Source: CAMCVE01 sp039920645
GTDB taxonomy: Bacteria > Bdellovibrionota > UBA2428
Direction of reading: 5' to 3'
DNA: 12,808 nt
Assembly (NCBI GenBank): GCA_039920645.1
Contig: JBDSDI010000051.1
Coordinates: forward strand, 1 to 12,808
Shown: positions 1 through 7,070 of the stretch, in pieces
Position numbering within the stretch: position 1 is the stretch's first letter
How the letters are laid out: every line of letters begins with the position of its first letter
Notes under the pieces: model-generated
What the model was told of the DNA's origin: nothing
The model's input: the letters and a program-made list of their open reading frames with translations, nothing else
The model's database searches: none
Made by a program: the position numbers and the translations under genes

Positions 1-1
1 G

Positions 2-553
2 ACGAACGTGCACATCATCGACTCCGAAGAAGTGAATCCCCCCGATTTCGACGGCACCGTCAGCAAAGTTTCCGGTGACCACGTGAACGGTATCTACTGG
101 GTCCGAGAAAAAGACTGGGCTTGGGGCGAAAGCGATCCCGATGCCGTCGCCATGACCGTCGTTTCTTTCTCACACGATGGAATCTCAGAAGCCGACGTCT
201 TCTTCCGCGCCAAGGTCTTTGCCCGCAAAACTTCTGCGACGGTCGCCAAGGCCAGCATTTCAAACGATACCTCCACGGGGATGCCCATGGATTTCTTCTT
301 AGGCCTCGGTTTCACGTCTACAAGGTCTCTCGCGAGCGCAGCTTATAATCTCGCGTCTTCGAATCCAAACCCCGTCGAACACCAAGTCTTTATGGTCAGT
401 GTTCACGAAATGGGACACGCGATGGGCCGCTGTCACAGCAGCGACTCCACTTCGATCATGTATCCTTCCGTGAGTGCCGGAACAGAAGAGCTTCGCGAAC
501 ACCCTTTAAGCCAAGGCGATCTCGACACTCTCTCCCAAGTCTACAAACTCTGA
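2..553 (+). CDS. Matrixin-type zinc metalloprotease (5' partial)
   Basis: The frame is open from the first bases and runs to TGA at 551-553, so the N-terminus lies outside the window. A GTG at 8 is in frame but is probably internal. Counting from that GTG, residues 133-143 read HEMGHAMGRCH, the HExxHxxGxxH signature of metzincins: three zinc-binding histidines (H133, H137, H143) and the general base E134. Residues 149-153 (SIMYP) supply the Met-turn with M151. ISEADVFF at 59-66 resembles the strand before the active site in matrixins, and the tail LSQGDLDTLSQVYKL matches the way matrixin catalytic domains end. Family knowledge predicts a secreted or surface endopeptidase. A signal peptide or prodomain would be in the missing part. 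Substrate is unknown. It is the only plus-strand gene and converges on the minus-strand operon. A cysteine directly precedes the third zinc histidine, where Gly or another small residue is more usual. Confidence 0.85.
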   Translation, partial: TNVHIIDSEEVNPPDFDGTVSKVSGDHVNGIYWVREKDWAWGESDPDAVAMTVVSFSHDGISEADVFFRAKVFARKTSATVAKASISNDTSTGMPMDFFLGLGFTSTRSLASAAYNLASSNPNPVEHQVFMVSVHEMGHAMGRCHSSDSTSIMYPSVSAGTEELREHPLSQGDLDTLSQVYKL

Positions 554-565
554 GCGCTTCAACGA
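554..565. other. Convergent intergenic gap
   Basis: Only 12 nt separate the stop of the metalloprotease gene (551-553) from the stop of the AsmA-family gene (566-568, minus). No hairpin followed by a T-run was found here or in the adjoining gene ends, so transcripts from both sides probably overlap at their 3' ends or stop without an obvious intrinsic terminator. Confidence 0.6.
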
Positions 566-2980
566 TTAGAATTTGAACTTCTTCTTCAACTGATCGAGCT
601 GCTTCTTGACGGCTTCGGGCGCTTTTTCCGAGATCTTGTCGATGACCTTTGGGGCGAGCTTTTGGATTTCTTTCTTAACGGCGCCTTTAGCAAAACGTTC
701 CGTGAGAATCTTCGTCGTGTAACCGATGTCGGGCTTCGGCTCGACCATCGTGCCAGTGAGCTTCATCGGGATCTCGATGAGACCGCTCGGACCCTTGAGT
801 TCGTTCACGCGAATCAGCTCGGGCGAAACGAAGGCCATCGCTTCGAAGTTGATTTTCTGGTCGAAGTTGAGTTCGCCCGTAGCATTGAAGCGCAGATCAC
901 CGATTTTGGCTTTCTGCGGATCATAGACCACATCCATTTTCTTGATCTTCACAGTACGGCCGACGATGTCGCCGTCAAAGACCATCGATTTGAAGTCGCC
1001 CGCAAATTCCTGGTTACCGAGCTTATCGCCGGCTTGCTTAGGAAGCTTGGAAACAAACATCGTTACAAGTTGCATCACAGGAAGACTCAGGCGGCCGTCC
1101 TTCATGGAGCCCCCGACGTGTCCTCTAAGATATTGCGCGAGTTGGGCCTTACGCAAACCTTTTCCTTCAAGCGTCATGCCGCCCACAAGGGCGCCTGACA
1201 TTGCGTTTTTCCAAGCGGGAGCGTGAGCCTTGATCGCTTCGCCCACTTGAATGTTATCCATCTTGGCTTTCATCGAATACTCGAGAATCGCAGGCTTTAA
1301 ACCGAGGTCCATATCGGCTTGGACGTGGCCCGCATAGGCCCCCATCTCGCCGGTCTTGATCGTCATCTTGCGGTTGGCGAGTTTAGCGTCCGCGGTCGCG
1401 TTGGTGTATTCCGCACCGGCGAAGCGAATTGCCTTCACATTGAGATTCGCGACGAGGGTGATCTTGTCGAGCATCGGGTTTTTAAGAGCTTCTTCGACCA
1501 TCGGAGCCATCTCGTCGAGAACTTCGTCGAGGGGAGCGTTCGGATCGACGGCAGGCGTCGCAGTTCCGCCAGCCCCTGGCTTACCCTTCGCACTGACGGG
1601 CTCAACGCCCATCAGCTCGTCGCCATCGAGAAGCTTCGAAGTTACGTTGAGTTTGGCGGAAATTTTCTCGAGGCCTTCGCTGTTCATGGTCATTGATAGG
1701 TCGGAGCGACCTATCTTCAGCGAAAAATTCTTGAGAGCTACGAGCGGATTCTGAAGGTTGCCTGTGACGTTCAGTTGACCCTGAAGTCCGGTGATGGGCT
1801 TTGCGAGCTGAGGCGTCGCTCCGGAAATATTGGAGAGATGCGCACTGATATCCAGATTAGGGTTTTTAGCAGGACCATCGATCGCGACGTGAAAGTCGGT
1901 TTCACCCTTGAGCTTGTAGTCGCGGATCATAGGAACGAGGCTTCCGAGCCCTGCGAGATCGATCTTCTCGCTTTGGATCTTGAGGCCCACCACGGCGTCT
2001 TCGAGTTTCTCGGCCTTCAGCGTCAGGCTGCCGCTCGTCTTGATGCCGCCGAACTGCAGCGCAAGCGTATCGATGTTAGCGTCGATGATTTTGCCGAACT
2101 TCACACTACCGCCGATATCGGCGCTCAAAGGAGTCCCGGCTTTCTTGTCGAGAAGACCAAAGGCCGCGATCGCGACGTCGTCGAGTTTCTTGTTGAACTT
2201 GAACGTGATCGAGGAGCTCTCGCCCGTCGAGGGAGTGAGTACGACTTCGCCGTCGAGACCGAAGGGACCCTGAACCTTAATGCCGTCCATGGCAATATCC
2301 ACGACACCGGTTGAGTCGACTTGGATAGGACTGTTGAATCCGATATCGAGAACTGCAAACTTAAGGCCTTTCAGGTCGGCGTTGATTGACGAATCTTTGG
2401 TGACGACCTTAGCGGCAAGATGCGAATCGAGAATTTCGAAAGAGAAGCGGGCATTGAGAATACGATTGCGAACGAAACTGGGAACATCGCTTAAAACTAC
2501 GGAGAGTTGTTGCTGAGCGCCTGCGAGAGGATTGGACTGATCCGCAGGAGAGGTGACGGGAGCAGGTGCCTCCGCGGGAGTTTCAAGAAGGAAGTTTTTG
2601 AGGGTGTCGCCCTTCTGATCGGAGCTGACGATATTCATGTCGAGGGCGTTTAGGCGGAAAGTCGCTTTCGGCGAGGTCAGAAGAGAAAGCAGCGACATCC
2701 GAATTTCGATCTTCGCTATTTTTCCGAAGGGCGCCGCGGGGTCGTTCTTGCGTTCATGCAGTTCAATGTTCTCGACACCGACCTTGACGTTCGGAAAGAG
2801 CGCAAAGCTGATATGTCCCAGCTTCACCTCGCCGCGAACTTTTTCGTTAGCCATCTGCTCGATGCGAGGTTTGAGATCATCGAGAGAGTAGAAGAGCGGC
2901 ACGAGCAGGAGGACCACGATCACCGTGACAACAAGAGAGAGAAGAACAGTTACGATGGTCTTAAGGGGTGATTTTTTCAT
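566..2980 (-). CDS. AsmA-family membrane-anchored protein
   Basis: 804 residues. A short basic start (MKKSPLK) leads into one strongly hydrophobic helix at about residues 8-31, fitting an inner-membrane anchor with the rest in the periplasm. Residues 32-130 resemble the AsmA N-terminal region. The long middle is made of alternating hydrophobic beta-strand segments, and about 590-770 has the AsmA C-terminal character (GGMTLEGKGLRKAQLAQYL, then repeated G-x-L/I strands). Two flexible linkers interrupt it: a Pro/Ala/Gln-rich stretch at about 134-158 and a Gly/Pro/Ala stretch at about 463-485. The last 40 residues are a Lys-rich amphipathic helix. AsmA-like proteins are thought to bridge the periplasm and help move phospholipids to, or keep homeostasis of, the outer membrane. 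That role is inferred here. At 804 aa it is longer than E. coli AsmA (about 617). The ATG has an AAGGAG ribosome site 4 nt upstream. It is the last gene of the minus-strand run, 32 nt after the HIT gene. Confidence 0.85.
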   Translation of the reverse strand: MKKSPLKTIVTVLLSLVVTVIVVLLLVPLFYSLDDLKPRIEQMANEKVRGEVKLGHISFALFPNVKVGVENIELHERKNDPAAPFGKIAKIEIRMSLLSLLTSPKATFRLNALDMNIVSSDQKGDTLKNFLLETPAEAPAPVTSPADQSNPLAGAQQQLSVVLSDVPSFVRNRILNARFSFEILDSHLAAKVVTKDSSINADLKGLKFAVLDIGFNSPIQVDSTGVVDIAMDGIKVQGPFGLDGEVVLTPSTGESSSITFKFNKKLDDVAIAAFGLLDKKAGTPLSADIGGSVKFGKIIDANIDTLALQFGGIKTSGSLTLKAEKLEDAVVGLKIQSEKIDLAGLGSLVPMIRDYKLKGETDFHVAIDGPAKNPNLDISAHLSNISGATPQLAKPITGLQGQLNVTGNLQNPLVALKNFSLKIGRSDLSMTMNSEGLEKISAKLNVTSKLLDGDELMGVEPVSAKGKPGAGGTATPAVDPNAPLDEVLDEMAPMVEEALKNPMLDKITLVANLNVKAIRFAGAEYTNATADAKLANRKMTIKTGEMGAYAGHVQADMDLGLKPAILEYSMKAKMDNIQVGEAIKAHAPAWKNAMSGALVGGMTLEGKGLRKAQLAQYLRGHVGGSMKDGRLSLPVMQLVTMFVSKLPKQAGDKLGNQEFAGDFKSMVFDGDIVGRTVKIKKMDVVYDPQKAKIGDLRFNATGELNFDQKINFEAMAFVSPELIRVNELKGPSGLIEIPMKLTGTMVEPKPDIGYTTKILTERFAKGAVKKEIQKLAPKVIDKISEKAPEAVKKQLDQLKKKFKF

Positions 2981-2984
2981 GATG

Positions 2985-2990
2985 CTCCTT
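2985..2990 (-). promoter_or_regulatory. Ribosome binding site of the AsmA-family gene
   Basis: On the minus strand AAGGAG is followed by CATC and the ATG at 2980-2978. This is one of only two strong Shine-Dalgarno sites in the operon and fixes the start of the last gene. Confidence 0.75.
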
Positions 2991-3012
2991 GGAAATTTTA
3001 GAAAATCTTAAC

Positions 3013-3345
3013 TCAAAAACCGCCCATCTGGCGGCCTCCGAGGATGTGAAAATGCAGATGAGGCACAGACTGTGCGCCTTCAGGGCCGATATTGGTCACG
3101 ACGCGATACCCTTTTTCGGCGATCCCGAATTTCCTGGCGATCTCGGCGACCTTCAGCAAAAGGTATCCAAGCAGGGGCGCATCCTCGGGAGCAGCATGGT
3201 CCAGCGAAACGATCGGTTTCTTCGGGACGAGCAGGATATGGACCGGGGCCGCGGGATTGATGTCGTGAAATGCGATACAAAGATCGTCCTCATAGACGAT
3301 CTTGGCGGGAATTTCCCTGGTGATGATCTTGGCAAAAATCGACAT
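3013..3345 (-). CDS. HIT-family (HinT-like) nucleotide hydrolase
   Basis: 110 residues, the normal length for the HINT branch of the histidine-triad family (E. coli HinT is 119). The active-site signature HLHFHI is at residues 96-101, giving triad histidines H96, H98 and H100, with H100 expected to be the nucleophile-side histidine by family rule. Other HINT marks are the start SIFAKIITREIPAKIVYEDD (3-22), FHDINPAAPVHILLVPKK (26-43) and GPEGAQSVPHLHFHILGGRQ near the end. These enzymes form cytosolic dimers that hydrolyse purine nucleoside phosphoramidates and aminoacyl-adenylates. Its position directly behind leuS, an enzyme that makes leucyl-adenylate, is suggestive of clean-up of released adenylate, but that is inference. 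The ribosome site overlaps the leuS stop codon, so translation is probably coupled to leuS. Confidence 0.93.
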   Translation of the reverse strand: MSIFAKIITREIPAKIVYEDDLCIAFHDINPAAPVHILLVPKKPIVSLDHAAPEDAPLLGYLLLKVAEIARKFGIAEKGYRVVTNIGPEGAQSVPHLHFHILGGRQMGGF

Positions 3346-3352
3346 GTCTTTT

Positions 3353-3358
3353 CCTCCT
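3353..3358 (-). promoter_or_regulatory. Ribosome binding site of the HIT gene, overlapping the leuS stop
   Basis: On the minus strand the leuS TGA (3360-3358) runs straight into GGAGG, so the last A of the stop is the first base of AGGAGG. The ATG of the HIT gene follows after a 7-nt spacer. A ribosome finishing leuS sits on this site, which favours re-initiation. Confidence 0.8.
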
Positions 3359-5823
3359 CAGACAACGACGCTGACGATACGGCCTTTGACGTAAACAAAT
3401 TTCTTGAGAGGCTTAGCCTCCATCCATTTTTGAACGGCTTCGAGAGCGAGGACTTGCTCCTTGAGCTTTGCCTCATCGACATCCACGGGGATCTTAAGAC
3501 TTGCGCGCAGTTTTCCGTTCACCTGAACGCCGATCTCGATTTCATCGAGTACGGTTTTCGAAGCGTCGTAACTCGGCCAGTTCGCGAGAACTACGGAATC
3601 CTTGTGTCCAAGCTGCGCCCACAGCTCTTCGCACATGTGTGGAGCGAAGGGAGCAAGTAGGAGCACGTATTTTTCAACGAGTTCACGAGGAATCGGCGCT
3701 GCGTCACCGAAAGCTTTTTGAATTTCGTTCTGGAAAATCATTAATGCCGAAATCGAAGTGTTAAAGCCGAGCTTCTCGATGTCTTCGCCGACCTGCTTCA
3801 CGGTGCGATGGAGCAGCACCTCGACACCCTCGGGCCACTGAGGAGATTCGATATCGACGACGCGCTTCGAGAGTTTTTGATTTTCGTCAAAGAGCATTCT
3901 ACTTACGCGTGACAGATAGCGATAGACGCCTTCGATGCCGCCGGTCTGCCACGGTTTCGCTTTTTCGAGCGGACCCATAAACATTTCGTAGAGACGGAAA
4001 GTATCGGCCCCGTAGTCGCGCACGATATCATCGGGGTTGATAACGTTGCCGCGTGATTTTGACATCTTTTCGCCGTCTTCGCCGGCCATAAGACCTTGGT
4101 GAACGAGTTTCTTGAAAGGTTCGATCGTGGGAACGAGTCCCATGTCGAAAAGAACTTTGTGCCAGAAACGCGAGTAAAGAAGATGGCCGACCGCGTGCTC
4201 GGAACCGCCGAGGTAGAAGTCGACGTTCTGCCAGTAATCGACGGCGGCCTTCGACCATGCTGCGGATTCGTTATGGGGATCCATGTACCGCAGAAAATAC
4301 CAACTCGAGCCCGCCGATCCGGGCATGGTGTTGGTCTCGCGCAGATATTTCGTACCGGTTGTCTTGTCACTAACTTCGAACCATTCGGGAAGTGTAGAGA
4401 GCGGAGATTCGCCCGTGCCCGAAGGTTCGTAACGTTCCACGGGCGGAAGAATGAGCGGAAGTTCAGCGTCTTCGAGAAGTTTCACGGGGCCTGTCATTGC
4501 ACCGCTCGACGGGTGCAGTGCGGGAATCGGTTCGCCCCAATAGCGTTGGCGAGAAAAGACCCAGTCGCGCAGCTTGTAGGTAATCTTCGCTTCGCCGACT
4601 CCCTTGGTGGAAAGATAAGCCGTAATCTTCTTCTGCGCTTCAAGGTACGGGAGACCATTCACCTTGAGCTCGGGTGAATCGGAATTGATAAGACGCCCGT
4701 TCTCGTCGATAACGGGAACGACTTCAAGACCGTGCTTGCCGGCAAACTCTTCGTCACGTTCGTCGTCTGAAGGGACGGCCATGATTGCGCCCGTTCCGTA
4801 GTTCATGAGGACATAGTCGGCGACCCAGATCGGGATCTTCTTTCCGCTGATCGGGTGCGTAGCGTAGGCGCCGGTGAAAATACCGGCCTTATCTTTATTG
4901 AGGTCCGTGCGCGCTATATCGCTCTTGCGTAGGGTCTCAGACTGGAAAGCCTTCAGCTTCGGGAGTTGTTCAGCGGTCGCGATCTCGTCGATGAGAGGAT
5001 GTTCCGGCGCGAGCACCATGAACGTTACGCCCATCAACGTATCGGCGCGGGTCGTGAAAATATTGAAGCCCTTCGCGGGCGACGACGCGAGCGCGAAACG
5101 GATCTGCGCGCCTTCGGAACGGCCGATCCAATTGCGCTGATGTTCCTTGGTCGATTCGGGCCAATCGAGAGTTTCGAGATCTTGGAGCAAACGCTCGGCG
5201 TAGCCAGTGATCTTGAGCATCCACTGGCGCATCGGACGTTTTTCTACAGGATATCCGCCGCGCTCCGATTTTCCGTCGATCACTTCGTCGTTGGCGAGAA
5301 CGGTGCCAAGGGCAGGACACCAGTTCACGGGAAACTCGGCTTGGTAAGCGAGACCGCGTTCGCAGAGCTTTTTGAAAATCCACTGAGTCCACTTGTAGTA
5401 TTTCGGATCGGCGGTGGAAATTTCGCGGGACCAATCGTAACCGAGACCGAGCGAGCGTAGCTGACGGCGGAAAGTTTCCGCGTTCTTCTTTGTCGTGAGC
5501 GACGGATGGATTCCGGTTTGGATCGCGTACTGCTCGGCGGGAAGACCGAAAGCGTCCCATCCCATCGGATGAAGGACGTTGAAGCCCCTCATGCGTTTAT
5601 AGCGACAAAGAATATCCGTTGCGATGTAGCCGAGCGGGTGGCCGACGTGCAAGCCTTGGCCCGAAGGATAAGGGAACATGTCGAGACAATAATATTTCGG
5701 TTTCTCGGAACCTTTTTCTCCGGGTTGGGCCGCGCGGTATACACCCTGCGACTCCCACGAGTCTTGCCATTTTTTTTCGATGCTGTTCGAGAAGTCTTTG
5801 AAGCTGAATTCTGACTGGGCCAT
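3358..5823 (-). CDS. leuS: Leucyl-tRNA synthetase
   Basis: 821 residues, close to the bacterial norm (E. coli 860). It charges tRNA(Leu) with leucine in the cytosol. Class I signatures are present: the HIGH-type motif HVGH at 59-62 inside FPYPSGQGLHVGH, and KMSKS at 586-590. The CP1 editing domain (roughly 225-420) is intact, with the Thr-rich TTRADTLMGVT at 257-267 and DERD at 354-357, whose last Asp is the conserved editing residue. The C-terminal LeuRS domain ends with VQVNGKLRASLKI and the final KFVYVKGRIVSVVV. Two deviations: the ZN1 region at 168-201 keeps only C169 of the cysteines found in E. coli-like enzymes (GKSERGGYPVEKRPMRQW replaces the Cys-rich segment), and the residue before DERD is Asp (D353) where His is usual. 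The gene starts 14 nt after the outer-membrane gene, with a close AAGAGG-like ribosome site, and ends at the ribosome site of the HIT gene. Confidence 0.98.
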   Translation of the reverse strand: MAQSEFSFKDFSNSIEKKWQDSWESQGVYRAAQPGEKGSEKPKYYCLDMFPYPSGQGLHVGHPLGYIATDILCRYKRMRGFNVLHPMGWDAFGLPAEQYAIQTGIHPSLTTKKNAETFRRQLRSLGLGYDWSREISTADPKYYKWTQWIFKKLCERGLAYQAEFPVNWCPALGTVLANDEVIDGKSERGGYPVEKRPMRQWMLKITGYAERLLQDLETLDWPESTKEHQRNWIGRSEGAQIRFALASSPAKGFNIFTTRADTLMGVTFMVLAPEHPLIDEIATAEQLPKLKAFQSETLRKSDIARTDLNKDKAGIFTGAYATHPISGKKIPIWVADYVLMNYGTGAIMAVPSDDERDEEFAGKHGLEVVPVIDENGRLINSDSPELKVNGLPYLEAQKKITAYLSTKGVGEAKITYKLRDWVFSRQRYWGEPIPALHPSSGAMTGPVKLLEDAELPLILPPVERYEPSGTGESPLSTLPEWFEVSDKTTGTKYLRETNTMPGSAGSSWYFLRYMDPHNESAAWSKAAVDYWQNVDFYLGGSEHAVGHLLYSRFWHKVLFDMGLVPTIEPFKKLVHQGLMAGEDGEKMSKSRGNVINPDDIVRDYGADTFRLYEMFMGPLEKAKPWQTGGIEGVYRYLSRVSRMLFDENQKLSKRVVDIESPQWPEGVEVLLHRTVKQVGEDIEKLGFNTSISALMIFQNEIQKAFGDAAPIPRELVEKYVLLLAPFAPHMCEELWAQLGHKDSVVLANWPSYDASKTVLDEIEIGVQVNGKLRASLKIPVDVDEAKLKEQVLALEAVQKWMEAKPLKKFVYVKGRIVSVVV

Positions 5824-5837
5824 GGCCCTCTTGTTTA

Positions 5838-7070
5838 TCAGAAACGATAGCTAGAGGCGATAACTCCGCCATAGAAGTAGTTGCTACGCGGTACGTCGCC
5901 CGACAATGTGGGATTGATCGAACGCGAGCGCCCCTGACCGCCCTGTGCCCAACCTCCTAGAGAAACCTCGCCGCTCTCTTTTGGGAAGACGAGTGCCGCC
6001 GTGGCCCCGAACATATTCACCTTGTCGTGAATCGCCGAAATTCCGTTCGGGACATTTTTTGCGGCCGACAGGTTCGTGAAATAGCCTACTCGAGCCGCAA
6101 GACCCTTGCGGAAGAAATGTTCATAGCCGAAATGCAGACTCGGGATCGCGCGCAAGTCGACCTCGAAGTCGCTCAACTTGTCCGGATGGAGGTTGGTCTT
6201 GAGGGGGGCATAAAGATGCAAGTCCGCCGCGAAAGTACGTCCTTCACTCCAGGTATATGCGAATCCCGCACTCAGACGCGCGGGAACCGGAACGCCGGTT
6301 GGCTTGAAGTCGCTGACGCCGGCTTCCGTGGCCCCACTTTTAACGTCTGAAAGTCTGCCGACGGCTCCAAAAATTAGAACTGGAGAGCGAAGCGAAAGCC
6401 CCCAATTAAGCCGCTCATTTTGTTTACGGGAGAAACCGATAATCGTAGAAAAGCCGTTCACATCCCAAGATTTTTCTATGAATTCGATGGCGATCGATCC
6501 GGCGACTTTATCTACGTAGGAAAATTTTTCCGAAGATTGTCGCGAAACATAAAAAATTCCTACTCCCAGCGAGTTGCGGTCATCGAGATCGTAGCTTCCG
6601 AAAGCGTCGATCCAGATATCCTCGATGAAACTCTCGTAGCTCGCATCCGAATCATCATCGATCTTGAAGCTCCCAGAGTTCACGAAGGAGTTCGGAACCA
6701 TAACGGCGCCGCCCCAGGTCCATCGCGTTTTCTTGAAGAAGCCACCCACCATCGCCGGAACTGAGAGAAAGCCACCGCGTTTCACATTGTCGGCAGCGGA
6801 TTTGAAAAGGCTGACGTAAGCTCCCGTCCGCGTATCGATACGACTGTATGCCGAAACTCCTGCCGAAATCTGATCCCCTTGGGCCCAGGCTAGAATCGCC
6901 GGATTGTAATAAATAGATCCCACATCGTCGACGAGCGCCATCGCCGTGTTACCCATGCCGAAGCCGCGCGATCCGAGCGGAAGATCCTCGTAGTTATAAA
7001 GGCGCGCGTGTGCGGTCTGTGCGGAAATCACCGTCACCGCGCAAAGAAGAAGCTTCCTGGAAAATTTCAT
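5838..7070 (-). CDS. Outer-membrane beta-barrel protein, FadL/TraF-like
   Basis: 410 residues with a clear Sec signal peptide: KFSRKLLL, a hydrophobic core, then AHA at 20-22 with predicted cleavage before R23. The mature N-terminus LPLGSRGFGMGNTAMALVDD, followed by IYYNPA, is the pattern shared by FadL/OmpP1-like and TraF/PorV-type barrel proteins, in which an N-terminal segment sits inside or at the mouth of the barrel. The rest alternates aromatic-rich beta-strands and the protein ends SSYRF, a C-terminal Phe typical of BAM-assembled barrels. Likely role: an outer-membrane channel or structural barrel. Ligand unknown, and no specific FadL substrate residues could be recognised. Its ATG overlaps the gatB stop (ATGA, 4 nt), so expression is coupled to gatB. 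The ribosome site is weak (GAAGAG abutting the ATG). An envelope protein between gatB and leuS is odd by function. Confidence 0.8.
   Translation of the reverse strand: MKFSRKLLLCAVTVISAQTAHARLYNYEDLPLGSRGFGMGNTAMALVDDVGSIYYNPAILAWAQGDQISAGVSAYSRIDTRTGAYVSLFKSAADNVKRGGFLSVPAMVGGFFKKTRWTWGGAVMVPNSFVNSGSFKIDDDSDASYESFIEDIWIDAFGSYDLDDRNSLGVGIFYVSRQSSEKFSYVDKVAGSIAIEFIEKSWDVNGFSTIIGFSRKQNERLNWGLSLRSPVLIFGAVGRLSDVKSGATEAGVSDFKPTGVPVPARLSAGFAYTWSEGRTFAADLHLYAPLKTNLHPDKLSDFEVDLRAIPSLHFGYEHFFRKGLAARVGYFTNLSAAKNVPNGISAIHDKVNMFGATAALVFPKESGEVSLGGWAQGGQGRSRSINPTLSGDVPRSNYFYGGVIASSYRF

Noticed and set aside
569..586. TTGAA-N7-TTCAA inverted repeat at the end of the AsmA gene as a terminator.
   Set aside because: Short AT-rich stem inside coding sequence with no U-tract on either strand.
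5770..5777. Run of eight T (A8 on the coding strand) early in leuS as a phase-variable or slippage site.
   Set aside because: It encodes the normal E-K-K-W residues of LeuRS and sits in an essential gene; one such run is not evidence for programmed slippage.
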